The notes below the pieces were generated by a model. The model did no database searches. It was not told the origin of the DNA and saw only the letters and a list, made by a program, of their open reading frames with translations. Made by a program: the position numbers and the translations under genes. This document shows positions 16,256 through 25,240 of a stretch of 64,000 nucleotides of DNA, one piece after another (within the stretch, counting starts at the first letter, position 1; every line of letters starts with the position of its first letter). This DNA comes from Cryptosporangium phraense (GTDB lineage Bacteria; Actinomycetota; Actinomycetes; Mycobacteriales; Cryptosporangiaceae): NCBI RefSeq assembly GCF_006912135.1, contig NZ_VIRS01000003.1, positions 186,001-250,000 of the forward strand. Direction: 5' to 3'.

Positions 16256-18037
16256 TTGGATACGCCTACTGGCCGCCGGAGCGGCCTCCGCAAACTGTCC
16301 GAGGCCGAGAAGGCCCAGGCCCGCAACGTCTCGTTGCGCCGCATCGTCTCCCTGTTCACCGCCCACCGCGGCCAGCTCGCCGTCGTCACCGCGATCATCG
16401 TGGCGTCGTCGGTGGTCTCGCTGGCCTCCCCGTTCCTGCTGCGCGAGGTCATCGACGTCGCGCTTCCCTCGCGGGACCTCCGCCTGCTGTCCTGGCTCGT
16501 GGTCGGCATGGTCGCCGTCGCCGCCGTGACGTCCGCGTTCGGCGTCGTCCAGACCTGGATCTCGACGACGGTCGGGCAGCAGGTCATGCACCGGCTGCGC
16601 ACCGACGTGTTCTCGCACCTGCAGCGGCAGTCGATCGGCTTCTTCACCCGGACGCGCACCGGCGAGGTGCAGTCCCGGATCACCAACGACATCGGCGGTA
16701 TGCAGACCGTCGTCACGTCGACCGCGACCTCGATCGCGTCGAACCTGACGACCGTGGTCGCGACCGTCGTCGCGATGGTCGCGCTGTCGTGGCGGCTCTC
16801 GCTGGTCTCGCTCGTCGTGCTGCCGCCGGCGATCTACCTGACCCGGCGGGTCGCGCGGATGCGTCAGGCGATCACCGCCCAGCGCCAGCGCGAGCTCGCC
16901 GACCTGAACGTGACGATCGAGGAGGGCCTCTCGGTCTCGGGCGCTCAGCTCGCCAAGACGATGGGCACCGGGTCGATGCTGGTGCGGCGCTTCTCGGAGT
17001 CGTCGTCCCGGCTGATCGACCTGGAGCTCCGGTCGGAGCTGGCCGGTCGCTGGCGGATGGCCACGATGAGCATCATCTTCGCCGCGATCCCCGCGGTGAT
17101 CTACCTGAGCGCCGGGCTGGCTCCGTCGATGACGATCGGAACGATCGTGGCGTTCACGACCCTGCAGGGCGCGCTGTTCCGGCCGCTGACCGCGCTGCTG
17201 AACACCGGGGTGTCGATCGCGGCGTCGCTGGCGCTGTTCGCCCGGATCTTCGAGTACCTGGATCTGCCGGTGGAGGTGGCCGACCCGGAGGCGCCGGTGG
17301 TGCTGTCCGACGTTGCCGGGCATCTGCGGTTCGAGGACGTGACGTTCACCTACCCGGGGAACGACGTCGCCGCGGTGGCCGGGGTGTCGCTGGACGTGCC
17401 CGCCGGCTCGACGCTGGCGCTGGTCGGAGCCACCGGATCGGGCAAGAGCACGCTGGCCTCGCTGATCGCCCGGCTCTACGACCCGTCGGCCGGGCGCATC
17501 ACGATCGACGGCGTCGACCTGCGGGATCTTCGGCTGACCGACCTCTCGTCGATCGTCGGCGTCGTCTCGCAGGAGACCTACCTGCTGCACACGACCGTGC
17601 GGGAGAACCTCCGCTACGCCAAGCCCGACGCGACCGACGCGGAGATCGAGGACGCGGCCCGGGCGGCGCAGATCCACGACCTGATCGTCGGGCTGCCGGA
17701 CGGGTACGACACGATGGTGGGGTCCCGGGGCTACCGGTTCTCCGGCGGTGAGAAGCAGCGGATCGCGATCGCCCGGACCCTGCTGCGGAACCCGCGGATC
17801 CTGGTGCTGGACGAGGCCACGAGCGCGCTCGACAACACGACCGAGCGGGCCGTGCAGCAGGCGTTCGACGCGCTGTCGGTCGGACGGACCACGGTGACGA
17901 TCGCGCACCGGCTCTCGACCGTGCGCAACGCGGACCGGATCGCGGTGGTGGACCACGGGCGGATCGTGGAGTCCGGGTCGCACGAGGACCTGGTGGCGGC
18001 CGAGGGCCGCTACGCGACGCTGGCGCTCGCGGCATGA
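16256..18037 (+). CDS. ABC exporter, fused transmembrane and ATPase domains
   Basis: A 593-residue half-transporter of the MsbA/LmrA type that would export lipophilic compounds as a homodimer. The N-terminal six-helix domain spans about residues 35-330. The ATPase domain has Walker A GATGSGKST near 391-399, Q-loop VVSQETYLL, signature RFSGGEKQR near 493-501, Walker B ILVLDEATSALD near 514-525 and H-loop TIAHRLSTV. The start is taken as TTG 16256, preceded by GAAGGGA; the frame continues upstream to another TTG at 16202, but that part covers the operator. MarR-controlled by position. A strong bidirectional terminator follows. Confidence 0.93.
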   Translation: MDTPTGRRSGLRKLSEAEKAQARNVSLRRIVSLFTAHRGQLAVVTAIIVASSVVSLASPFLLREVIDVALPSRDLRLLSWLVVGMVAVAAVTSAFGVVQTWISTTVGQQVMHRLRTDVFSHLQRQSIGFFTRTRTGEVQSRITNDIGGMQTVVTSTATSIASNLTTVVATVVAMVALSWRLSLVSLVVLPPAIYLTRRVARMRQAITAQRQRELADLNVTIEEGLSVSGAQLAKTMGTGSMLVRRFSESSSRLIDLELRSELAGRWRMATMSIIFAAIPAVIYLSAGLAPSMTIGTIVAFTTLQGALFRPLTALLNTGVSIAASLALFARIFEYLDLPVEVADPEAPVVLSDVAGHLRFEDVTFTYPGNDVAAVAGVSLDVPAGSTLALVGATGSGKSTLASLIARLYDPSAGRITIDGVDLRDLRLTDLSSIVGVVSQETYLLHTTVRENLRYAKPDATDAEIEDAARAAQIHDLIVGLPDGYDTMVGSRGYRFSGGEKQRIAIARTLLRNPRILVLDEATSALDNTTERAVQQAFDALSVGRTTVTIAHRLSTVRNADRIAVVDHGRIVESGSHEDLVAAEGRYATLALAA

Positions 18038-18056
18038 GGCCACCCGCAAAGAGACG

Positions 18057-18096
18057 AGAAATCGGGGTCATTCCAGCCGGGATGACCCCGATTTCT
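18057..18096. terminator. Bidirectional terminator between convergent ABC and MFS genes
   Basis: AGAAATCGGGGTCAT (18057-18071) pairs perfectly with ATGACCCCGATTTCT (18082-18096), giving 15-bp arms and a 10-base loop. A/T-rich arm ends provide a U-tract in both directions. The stop codon at 18037 is 20 bases before it and the convergent MFS stop (18099) abuts it. Confidence 0.92.
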
Positions 18097-18098
18097 TG

Positions 18099-19397
18099 TC
18101 AAGTGGGCTGTAGAGCGGTGCGGGTACGGGCCAGCGGGTCGAGTCGCAAGGCGTGGGCGCGTCCTCGCACCCGGTAGCGCCAGATCTGCACGGCGCCCAG
18201 CGCCCAGAGCACGTACTGGAACGACATCGCCCAGCGGAACGCGTCCGGGGTGTAGTCGGTGCCCCCGGCCGGGGTGCGCCAGTCGAGGATCGCGCCGATC
18301 GCGACGACCACGGTGAGGCTCGCGACGAAACCGGCCTGGTTGATGATGCCGGTGGCGCTGGCCAGCCGCTCGATCGGGTTCGACGTCCGGCCGAGGTCGA
18401 AGCCGATCATCGACCCCGGGCCGCCGAGCCCGATGATCATCACGAGCACGATCAGCACGCCGAGCGGCGCCCGGCCCGGCCAGGCGAGGACGACCGTCCA
18501 GGCGGTCGCGATCACGCCGACGATCGCCAGCGCCAGCGTCGAGCGCTGCCAGGGGTGGCGTCCGGTGAACCAGCCCATCGCCGGGCCGGCCGCGATCAGC
18601 GACACGACCATCAGCGTCAGCAGCACCGACGCGACGGTCGGGGACAGGCCCTCGCCCTTGACCAGGAACGGATAGCCCCAGAGCAGCGCGAACGCGTTCT
18701 GCGCGAACTGCGTCGTGAAGTGCACCCAGAAGCCGAGCCGGGTGCCGGGCTGCTGCCAGGACGTGGTGAGGCTCCGCTTGATCGCGGTGAGCGAGAGACG
18801 CGGGCCGCGGAGCGTCCGGGTGCCGGGCTGGTCGTGCAGGACGATCAGCGCGACCAGGGCCGCGACCAGGCCGAACGAGGCCGCGATCCCGTAGGCCGCG
18901 GTCCACCCCAGGTGACCGAGGGCCCAGGTCATCGGCACCGCGGCGACGATCGACCCGAGCTGCCCGACGACGCCGGTGAGCTGGGTGATCAGCGGGACGC
19001 GTCCGGGCGCGAACCAGGCGTTGACCAGGCGCAGCACGCAGATGAACGTCATCGCGTCGCCGATGCCGACGAACAGCCGGGCGACGAGCGCGGCGCTGTA
19101 CGAGTCGGCGACCGCGAAGCCGGCCTGGGCCAGCGTCAGGATCGCCGCGCCGGTCAGCAGGATCGACCGGGAGCCGAACCGGTCGACGAGCAGCCCCACC
19201 GGGATCTGCATGGCCGCGTAGACCGCGAGCTGCAGCATCGTGAACGTGGCGAGCTGGGCGGCGCTGATGTCGAAGCGCTCGGTGGCGACGAGGCCGGCCA
19301 CGGCGAGCGAGGAGCGGTGGAAGATGGCGACGAAGTAGGTGGCGAGTCCGACGGTCCAGACGATCCAGGCGCTGCGCACCGTCGCCGGGTAAGACAC
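18099..19397 (-). CDS. MFS transporter
   Basis: A 432-residue inner-membrane carrier with about 12 hydrophobic segments. It begins AWIVWTVGLATYFVAIFHRSS, and the first cytoplasmic loop LLVDRFGSRSILL (about residues 68-80) is MFS motif A. A shortened central loop separates the two halves, and the second half opens with an FWVHFTTQFAQNAFALLWG helix. GTG 19397 has GAAAGGA about 6 bases upstream. The substrate is unknown; no regulator or enzyme is clearly linked. It ends at the shared terminator and is 46 bases downstream of the PTS EIIC gene on the same strand, so it could be the last gene of that transcript. Confidence 0.88.
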   Translation of the reverse strand: MSYPATVRSAWIVWTVGLATYFVAIFHRSSLAVAGLVATERFDISAAQLATFTMLQLAVYAAMQIPVGLLVDRFGSRSILLTGAAILTLAQAGFAVADSYSAALVARLFVGIGDAMTFICVLRLVNAWFAPGRVPLITQLTGVVGQLGSIVAAVPMTWALGHLGWTAAYGIAASFGLVAALVALIVLHDQPGTRTLRGPRLSLTAIKRSLTTSWQQPGTRLGFWVHFTTQFAQNAFALLWGYPFLVKGEGLSPTVASVLLTLMVVSLIAAGPAMGWFTGRHPWQRSTLALAIVGVIATAWTVVLAWPGRAPLGVLIVLVMIIGLGGPGSMIGFDLGRTSNPIERLASATGIINQAGFVASLTVVVAIGAILDWRTPAGGTDYTPDAFRWAMSFQYVLWALGAVQIWRYRVRGRAHALRLDPLARTRTALQPT

Positions 19398-19443
19398 GGG
19401 AGTTCCTTTCGAGCTGAATCGATCCTTTACCAGGGTGCGCTGG

Positions 19444-20712
19444 TCAGACCGGGGTCTGGGGTGCGGCCCCGGTGTGATTGGCCACGCGTTTGGCGCGCGT
19501 CACAGTTTTCGAGCCCTTGGCGACGAGGACGGCGGCGGCCGTGACGAGCGTGCCGACCGTGACCGCGGTGACGAAGACCAGCAGGTGGCCGGCGGCGAAG
19601 AGCGCGAGCACGCCGCCGTGGGTGACGCCGAGCGTCGCGTGGCCGCCGAGCGCGACCGCGCCGGCCGTGGCCGAGCCGAGAACGGCGGCCGGGAGGACCC
19701 GGGCCGGGTCGGCGACCGCGTAGGGGATCGCGCCCTCGGTGACGAACAGCGCGCCGAGCGCCGAGGCGGCCGGGGCGTGCCGGCGTTCGGCCGGGGTGAA
19801 CAGGGACGGGCGGAGGCGGGTGGCCAGCGCGAGCGCGAGCGGGGCGCACATTCCGGCCGCCATGACCGCGGCCATGGCGCCGCCGGCCGTGCCTCCGGCG
19901 GCGATTGCGGCGGGGCCGCCGGTCGCGGCAGTGGTCGGGGCAGTGAGGGCGCCGGTGGTTACGGCGAGGTGCGGGCCGGCGGCGGCGGCCGGGGTGCTGA
20001 GCGCGGCGGTCGTCATCGGGGTCGTGAGGGCGGCCGGGCCGAGGAGCGCGCCGGCGGCGTAGGTGTAGGCGATCTTGTTGATCGGGCCGCCGAGGTCGCT
20101 CGCGATCATCGCGCCGAGGACCGCCCCGAGCCCGATCGCCGACGTCTGGCCGAGGCTGCCGAGCCCGCGTCCGAGCGCGGTGGTGACCACGGCCAGCGGC
20201 GGACCGACCGCGCCGAGCATCAGGCCGCCCGCGAGCAGGGTCGTGAGCAGCGGGGTGCCGACGATCGCCAGCGGGCCGCGCGTCCACCCGGGGGAGCGGA
20301 CCCGCTCGACGGCCGCGGTGACCAGGCGGGCGGCCAGGCCCGCGAGGACGCCGCCGAGGAGTCCGCCGAGGAAGCCGGTGCCGAGGGTGGCGGCGGCGAG
20401 GCCGGTGGTGAGGCCGGGCACCAGGCCGGGGCGTCCGGCGAGCGCGTACGCGACCGCGGCCGCGAGGACCGGGGCGAGCAGGCCGAACGCGAGCGTTCCG
20501 AGGTGGAACGCGAGAACGCCGAGGTGCTGCACCGGGCTGCCGGCCGGATCGTCGGCCGGCCCGGTGACCGCGTCGCCGGCGAGCAGCAGGCCCAGGGCCT
20601 GGAGGAAGCCGCCGGTCGCGACGAACGGGATCATGTAGCTCACGCCGACCAGGAGGGCCCGTCGGATCGGAGGGCGGGTCTCGGTGGGGGCGGGTGTGTC
20701 GAGGATGGTCAC
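19444..20712 (-). CDS. Lone fructose-type PTS EIIC membrane component
   Basis: A 422-residue polytopic permease resembling the IIC domain of fructose/mannitol-type PTS transporters. Hallmarks are GVSYMIPFVATGGFLQALG near residues 23-41, DLGGPINKIAY in the middle, and EGAIPYAVADP in the C-terminal third. No EIIA or EIIB domain is fused or encoded nearby, so phosphotransfer partners would have to come from elsewhere, or the protein acts as a facilitator. The start GTG 20712 has GGAGGGA 7 bases upstream and overlaps the MFS stop as GTGA. Ala/Gly/Pro-rich stretches (about 235-295) are unusual and look like expanded loops. Confidence 0.85.
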   Translation of the reverse strand: MTILDTPAPTETRPPIRRALLVGVSYMIPFVATGGFLQALGLLLAGDAVTGPADDPAGSPVQHLGVLAFHLGTLAFGLLAPVLAAAVAYALAGRPGLVPGLTTGLAAATLGTGFLGGLLGGVLAGLAARLVTAAVERVRSPGWTRGPLAIVGTPLLTTLLAGGLMLGAVGPPLAVVTTALGRGLGSLGQTSAIGLGAVLGAMIASDLGGPINKIAYTYAAGALLGPAALTTPMTTAALSTPAAAAGPHLAVTTGALTAPTTAATGGPAAIAAGGTAGGAMAAVMAAGMCAPLALALATRLRPSLFTPAERRHAPAASALGALFVTEGAIPYAVADPARVLPAAVLGSATAGAVALGGHATLGVTHGGVLALFAAGHLLVFVTAVTVGTLVTAAAVLVAKGSKTVTRAKRVANHTGAAPQTPV

Positions 20713-22205
20713 GCGGTCCCTCCGTAGGGATCGGGGACGAGGAATTCGAGTCCGGGGTGCGGCCGGATCGCGCCGCCGCGGCCGCTCGCCGACGCGTCGG
20801 CCGGCCCGCGGAGGGCGGCCGCGGCGGCGGCGCCGGCCGGGACGGGCCGGGCGAGCGGTCGGCCGACTCGAGCGCCGTCTGCGGACGCGCGCTCTGCGGA
20901 CGCGTGGTCGGTGGACGCGCGGTCGGTGGTGGCGTGGTCGGTGGGGTCGGTCAGGAGGGCCAGGTCGGCGACGGCGGTCGTCGTGGCGCGGCGGGCCCGG
21001 GCGCGGAGGGCGGCGGCGACCGTCGTCGAGTCCGGGAGCTCGACCGCGACGACCGCGGACAGCACGGTCGCGACGAGCGCCAGCGCGGTGATCGTCGAGA
21101 GCGCGGCCGGGAGGCCGGCGTGGGCGGCGAGGAACCCGATCGCGGGCGGGCCGCCGAGCAGACCGCTGTAGCCCACGGTCGAGGCCAGCGCGACGCCGCG
21201 CGGGCCGCCGAGGAGGCCGGCTCGTCCGATCACGAGCGGGAAGACGTTCGCCAGACCGAGTCCGACGAGGACGAAGCCGCCGATCGCGATCGGCACCGAG
21301 AGCGTGTAGGCGGCGGCGGTCGCGCCGATCGCGGCGGCGAGCGTACCGAGGATCAGGATGCGGGCGTCGCCGTAGCGGACGATCCAGCGGGCGCCGAGCG
21401 CGCGACCGCACCCCATCGCGAGGCAGAACGCCGCGTAGCCCGTGGCGGCCGTCGCCGGGTCGGCGCCGAGCGTCTCCCGCAGGTGCAGCGCACCCCAGTC
21501 CGACAGCGCGCCTTCCGCGAACGCCGTACACCCGGCCACCGCCCCGAGCACCACGATCAACGCCACCGCCCCCCGCCCCCCGCCCTCTGCACCCCTGACC
21601 CGGCCCCCGTCCGCGCGGCCCGGCGCGTCCGTGGGGGCGGCGGATCGGTCGGTGGCTCGTAGGGCGGGGGTGATCGTCGCCAGGGCGGCGGCTCCGATCG
21701 CGGCGACCGCGGCGAAGTGCAGCGGAACCGGCACCGCGCCGGCCAGGCCGCCGATCGCGGCTCCGGTCAGGCCCCCGAAACTGAAGCCCGCGTGCAACGC
21801 CGACATCACCGGCCTCGACCGGAGGCGTCCGAGGTGGACCCCCAGGCTGTTCGCGGCCACGTTGGCCGCCCCGGTCGCGGCCCCGAACAAGACCAGCGCC
21901 ACGCACAACCCCGTCACCGACGTGCACAGCCCCGGCGCGATCAGCGAACCCGCCGCCCCCGCCGACGCCAGCGCGGCGACCCGTCCGGCGCCGAACCGCG
22001 CACACCACCGGCCGGCCAGCACCATGCTGACCAGCGCCCCCAGCGACACGCAGAACAGCGCGGTGCCGAGCGCCGAGTGCGACGCCCCGACCCGCGCCGA
22101 GACGTCGGGAATCCGGGCGGCCCAGGTACCGAACACGGCCCCGTTGAGAAAGAACAACACCTGCGCGGACATGCGGGACCGCGCTGCCCCCACGACAGCG
22201 GTCAC
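20709..22205 (-). CDS. MFS transporter, YbjJ-like, with low-complexity tail
   Basis: A 498-residue carrier. The first helix LFFLNGAVFGTWAARIPDV is typical of the YbjJ/FucP-like group of MFS proteins. About 12 hydrophobic segments end near residue 400; the last 90 or so residues are a hydrophilic Ala/Asp/Ser/Thr-rich tail with a degenerate repeat (DHATTDRASTDHASAERAS). The start is taken as GTG 22205 with GGAAGG upstream; the frame is open to 22292 and an internal ATG (22172) is also possible. Overlaps the EIIC start by 4 bases, so the two membrane proteins are made together. Substrate unknown; sugar or sugar derivative is plausible from the partner. Confidence 0.85.
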   Translation of the reverse strand: MTAVVGAARSRMSAQVLFFLNGAVFGTWAARIPDVSARVGASHSALGTALFCVSLGALVSMVLAGRWCARFGAGRVAALASAGAAGSLIAPGLCTSVTGLCVALVLFGAATGAANVAANSLGVHLGRLRSRPVMSALHAGFSFGGLTGAAIGGLAGAVPVPLHFAAVAAIGAAALATITPALRATDRSAAPTDAPGRADGGRVRGAEGGGRGAVALIVVLGAVAGCTAFAEGALSDWGALHLRETLGADPATAATGYAAFCLAMGCGRALGARWIVRYGDARILILGTLAAAIGATAAAYTLSVPIAIGGFVLVGLGLANVFPLVIGRAGLLGGPRGVALASTVGYSGLLGGPPAIGFLAAHAGLPAALSTITALALVATVLSAVVAVELPDSTTVAAALRARARRATTTAVADLALLTDPTDHATTDRASTDHASAERASADGARVGRPLARPVPAGAAAAAALRGPADASASGRGGAIRPHPGLEFLVPDPYGGTA

Positions 22206-22401
22206 GGTGAATCGGCCCTTCCGGAAGAGAAGCTCGACGCCAGTGGCGGAGCGAAGAACCGGACCCCCACGTCCGGCTTCTGACTCGATCAAGAGTGCGG
22301 TCGGTGACTGCCGAGCGTCAAATCATTGCGCTGTGTACTGAGTCACGAGCGACCCCGGCGTGTCGCCCCCCGTTGCACCCGACCGGTGTTCACCTGAGTG
22401 A

Positions 22402-22677
22402 ATGGGGACAATTACCGTCAAACCGATGATCATCGGCATCGGCCCGCCGTCCAACGTCGAGACGACCAGCATCGACGACGCGGTCGTGGTCGGCCGCCCA
22501 CGCCGGGACACGCTCGTGATGCAGCACTACACCGCGCGCCTCGACGTCATGGTCGCCGACGTCCGGCGGGACGCACCGGAGGGCGACGACCGCTTCCACC
22601 TCGTCCACGAGCCCGAGGAGGTCGCGGCCGCGCCGGACGTCGCCCGCTGGCTCTCCACGCGCTATCCGTCCGGATGA
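22402..22677 (+). CDS. Hypothetical protein (91 aa)
   Basis: Unrecognised. Codons from residue 9 on (MIIGIGPPSNVETTS...) are strongly GC-biased at third positions, whereas the first eight are not, so the true start may be ATG 22426. The product is soluble and acidic, with no membrane segment and one possible beta-rich half (DAVVVGRPRRDTLVMQHYTARLD split by turns). It overlaps the 3' end of the convergent PfkB gene by 16 bases. No function can be proposed, and a chance frame is not excluded. Confidence 0.5.
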   Translation: MGTITVKPMIIGIGPPSNVETTSIDDAVVVGRPRRDTLVMQHYTARLDVMVADVRRDAPEGDDRFHLVHEPEEVAAAPDVARWLSTRYPSG

Positions 22678-23636
22678 CCCTCGACCTCAGCGTAAGACCG
22701 TAACTCGGCGAGCGTCGGTCCGGTCGCCGAGCCGGCGTGCTGCACCGCCAACGCGCCCGCCCGAACCGCGTCGACCAGCGCGTCCTCCACCGGCACCCCG
22801 GTGACCAGCCGGGCCAGCAGCACCGCCGTGTGCACGTCGCCGGCCCCGGTCGTGTCCACCGCGCGCACGACCGGCGCCGGCACCGCGAGCACCCGCCGGC
22901 CGAGCGACCCGCCGGTCGCCGCGCACCCGTGCCGCCCGGCCCGGAGCACGATCATCGCCCCGTCGGCCACCCCGGCCCGCCGGACGGCGTCCAGCAGGCC
23001 GACATCCAGCTCGTCGGAGCTGACGACCGACGGCGCGCCGGTCAGCATCCGGGCCTCACGCTGGTTGAGCGTCAGCAGATCGACGCTGGTCAGCGTGCGC
23101 GCCAGGCGGTCCGGAGGAACCTCGAGCACCATCGGCCCGGGGTCGAACGCGATGAGGACGCCGTCCGGCAGGCCGGGCAGCCAGTCGGCGAGCACCGGAC
23201 CGCTGCCCGGGTAGGCCAGGTCGTAGCCCGAGACGACGACCGCGTCACCGGCCCGGGGCGCGACGCCGCTGAGGTCGTCCGTCGTGAGCCCGGCCTCGAC
23301 CCCGGCCACCGTGACGAACGTGCGCTCGCCGCCCGGCTCGACCAGCACGACGCAGTAGCCCGAGTCGCCGACCGGCCGCGGGGCGATCGTCCAGGCGACG
23401 CCCTCCTCGGCCAGCGCGGCCCGGATGACGTCGCCGTAGCGGCCGGTGCCGTGCGGCGCCGCGTAGACGCACCGGACCCCCTGCCGCACCACGGCCGACG
23501 CGAGGTTGAAGCCACCGCCCGGGTTCGTGCGGGCCGCGGTGGCCAGGACGTCGCCGCCGCGCTCGGGGAGCGCGGGCACCGTGATCGCGAGGTCGACGAG
23601 GATGCTCTCCAGGGAGTACACCGTCGCGCCCGGCAC
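22662..23636 (-). CDS. PfkB/ribokinase family sugar kinase
   Basis: A 324-residue kinase that would phosphorylate a sugar or nucleoside. It has the N-terminal Gly-rich substrate motif (NPGGGFNLASAVVRQG, 39-54) and the C-terminal anion-hole/catalytic-base motif DTTGAGD at 261-267, followed by VH where most members have xF. NQREARML (191-198) is the family NxxE-like element. It does not look like IolC despite the inositol genes 2 kb away: the typical IolC N-terminus is absent and the gene is separated by an oppositely oriented cyclase. The substrate is unknown. It is divergent from the diguanylate cyclase gene. Confidence 0.88.
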   Translation of the reverse strand: MPGATVYSLESILVDLAITVPALPERGGDVLATAARTNPGGGFNLASAVVRQGVRCVYAAPHGTGRYGDVIRAALAEEGVAWTIAPRPVGDSGYCVVLVEPGGERTFVTVAGVEAGLTTDDLSGVAPRAGDAVVVSGYDLAYPGSGPVLADWLPGLPDGVLIAFDPGPMVLEVPPDRLARTLTSVDLLTLNQREARMLTGAPSVVSSDELDVGLLDAVRRAGVADGAMIVLRAGRHGCAATGGSLGRRVLAVPAPVVRAVDTTGAGDVHTAVLLARLVTGVPVEDALVDAVRAGALAVQHAGSATGPTLAELRSYAEVEGHPDG

Positions 23637-23710
23637 CCCTCCAACCTACCGACCAACTGCTCAGGTCAGGACGTCTCGACCCGATGGAACCGGCGGGTGG
23701 GGAGGTGTGT

Positions 23711-25240
23711 GTGCGCGATTCGCCCGCCGGCACCCGGCCCGGGCGCCTGCCGGTCGAGCGGAGCAGTGCCGTGCTGCTCGCGGTCCTGGTCGTGGCCGCG
23801 GGAGCGTATCTCGCCGGCGGCTACCCGGTGCGGCTCGGGCTGGTCGTCGGGGCTGACGCGCTGGGCGCGGTGGCGATCGTGGCCGGCGTGCGGCGGTTCC
23901 GGCCGGAGCGTCCGGCCCCCTGGCTGCTGATCGCGGCCGCGCAGATCTGCGGGGCGGTGGCCGACGCGGTCAACTACCTGGCCAGCGGCTACGGCTCGCC
24001 CTGGCCGTTCCCCGGCCCGCCGGACCTGTTCTACCTCGGCCGCTACCCGCTGATGTTCGTCGCGGTGCTGCTCTGGGCGCGCCGCGCGTCCGCGGGCCGG
24101 GCCTCGCTCGGCCGCGGGGCCGACGTCGCGGTGATCGACGTGGGGATCGTGGTCGTCGCGGCGGCGATGCTGTCGTGGATCTTCGTGATCTCCCCGCTGA
24201 CCGGCGGGACCACCGGCCTCGACGCGCTGATCGTGGTGACCGCCTACCCGGTCGGCGACCTGGTGCTGGTCGCGGTCGGGGTGCGGATGTACTTCGGCGG
24301 CGGGCAGGCGAGCCCGGCGCTGGGGCTGCTCGGCGGCTACCTCGGGCTCTGGCTGTTCGCCGACACGCTGTTCGACCTGACGACGCTCAACGGCACCTAC
24401 CGGCCGCTGCGGCTGCTCGAACTGGTCTGGGTCGGGGCGGCGATCCTGGTCTCCGCCGCGGCGCTGCACCCGTCGATGCGGACGGTCGGCACGCCCTCGC
24501 CGGACCGGCTGCAGGAGGGCTCGGCGCGGCGGCTGCTGCTGCTCGGCGGAGTCTCGCTGCTGGCTCCGGCGGCCGAGTTCGCCCAGTACGTGCGGGGTGA
24601 GCCGCTGCACGTGCCGCTGGTCACCGGGGTCTGCGCGACGCTGTTCGTGCTCGTGACGCTGCGGATGAACGTCCTGCTCACCGCGCAGCGCCGGTTGGCC
24701 ATCACCGACGCGCTGACCGGACTGCGCACCCGGCGGTTCTTCGAGGCCGCGCTGGCCCTGGAGTACGGACGGGCGGTCCGGAACGACAGCACGATCGGCG
24801 TGCTGCTGGCCGACGTCGACCACTTCAAGGACGTCAACGACCGGTACGGGCACAAGGCCGGTGACCTCGTGCTCCGCGAGGTCGCCGCGCGTCTGGCCGC
24901 CTGCACCCGGTCGGGGGACGTCGTGGCCCGGTACGGCGGGGAGGAGTTCGCGGTGCTGGTGCCGAACACCGACCGAGGTATGGCGTCCGCGCTGGCCGAG
25001 CGGCTCCGGCGTGCCGTCGCCGGCACCGCGTTCCCGGTCGGCGACGGGGTCGCGGTGCCGGTCACCGCATCGATCGGCGTCGCGCTGCTGCCCGCCCACG
25101 CGCGGACGCCGGACGAGCTCACGGTCCGGGCCGACCAGTGCCTCTACCGGGCCAAGAACGACGGCCGCAACCGGGTCGTGGTCGCCGACGACCTAGCGCG
25201 GTTCCAGCCGGACCAGAGTCCGCTCCCCGGTGCGCTCTGA
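23711..25240 (+). CDS. Membrane-bound diguanylate cyclase (GGDEF)
   Basis: Makes cyclic di-GMP from two GTP. About 509 residues: roughly nine or ten membrane segments (about residues 18-330) form a sensory module, followed by a GGDEF domain (about 340-495). The catalytic elements are complete: DVDHFKDVNDRYGHKAGD, then GGEEF. RSGD lies five residues before GGEEF, the position of the inhibitory I-site RxxD. The start is set at GTG 23711 by GGAGG 5 bases upstream; an in-frame ATG lies at 23684 without an SD. The 3' end overlaps the convergent iolG gene by 48 coding bases. Confidence 0.92.
   Translation: MRDSPAGTRPGRLPVERSSAVLLAVLVVAAGAYLAGGYPVRLGLVVGADALGAVAIVAGVRRFRPERPAPWLLIAAAQICGAVADAVNYLASGYGSPWPFPGPPDLFYLGRYPLMFVAVLLWARRASAGRASLGRGADVAVIDVGIVVVAAAMLSWIFVISPLTGGTTGLDALIVVTAYPVGDLVLVAVGVRMYFGGGQASPALGLLGGYLGLWLFADTLFDLTTLNGTYRPLRLLELVWVGAAILVSAAALHPSMRTVGTPSPDRLQEGSARRLLLLGGVSLLAPAAEFAQYVRGEPLHVPLVTGVCATLFVLVTLRMNVLLTAQRRLAITDALTGLRTRRFFEAALALEYGRAVRNDSTIGVLLADVDHFKDVNDRYGHKAGDLVLREVAARLAACTRSGDVVARYGGEEFAVLVPNTDRGMASALAERLRRAVAGTAFPVGDGVAVPVTASIGVALLPAHARTPDELTVRADQCLYRAKNDGRNRVVVADDLARFQPDQSPLPGAL

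Noticed and set aside
22662-23636. PfkB kinase as IolC of the inositol pathway
   Set aside because: The N-terminal IolC features are missing, and the gene is separated from the iol operon by an opposite-strand cyclase.
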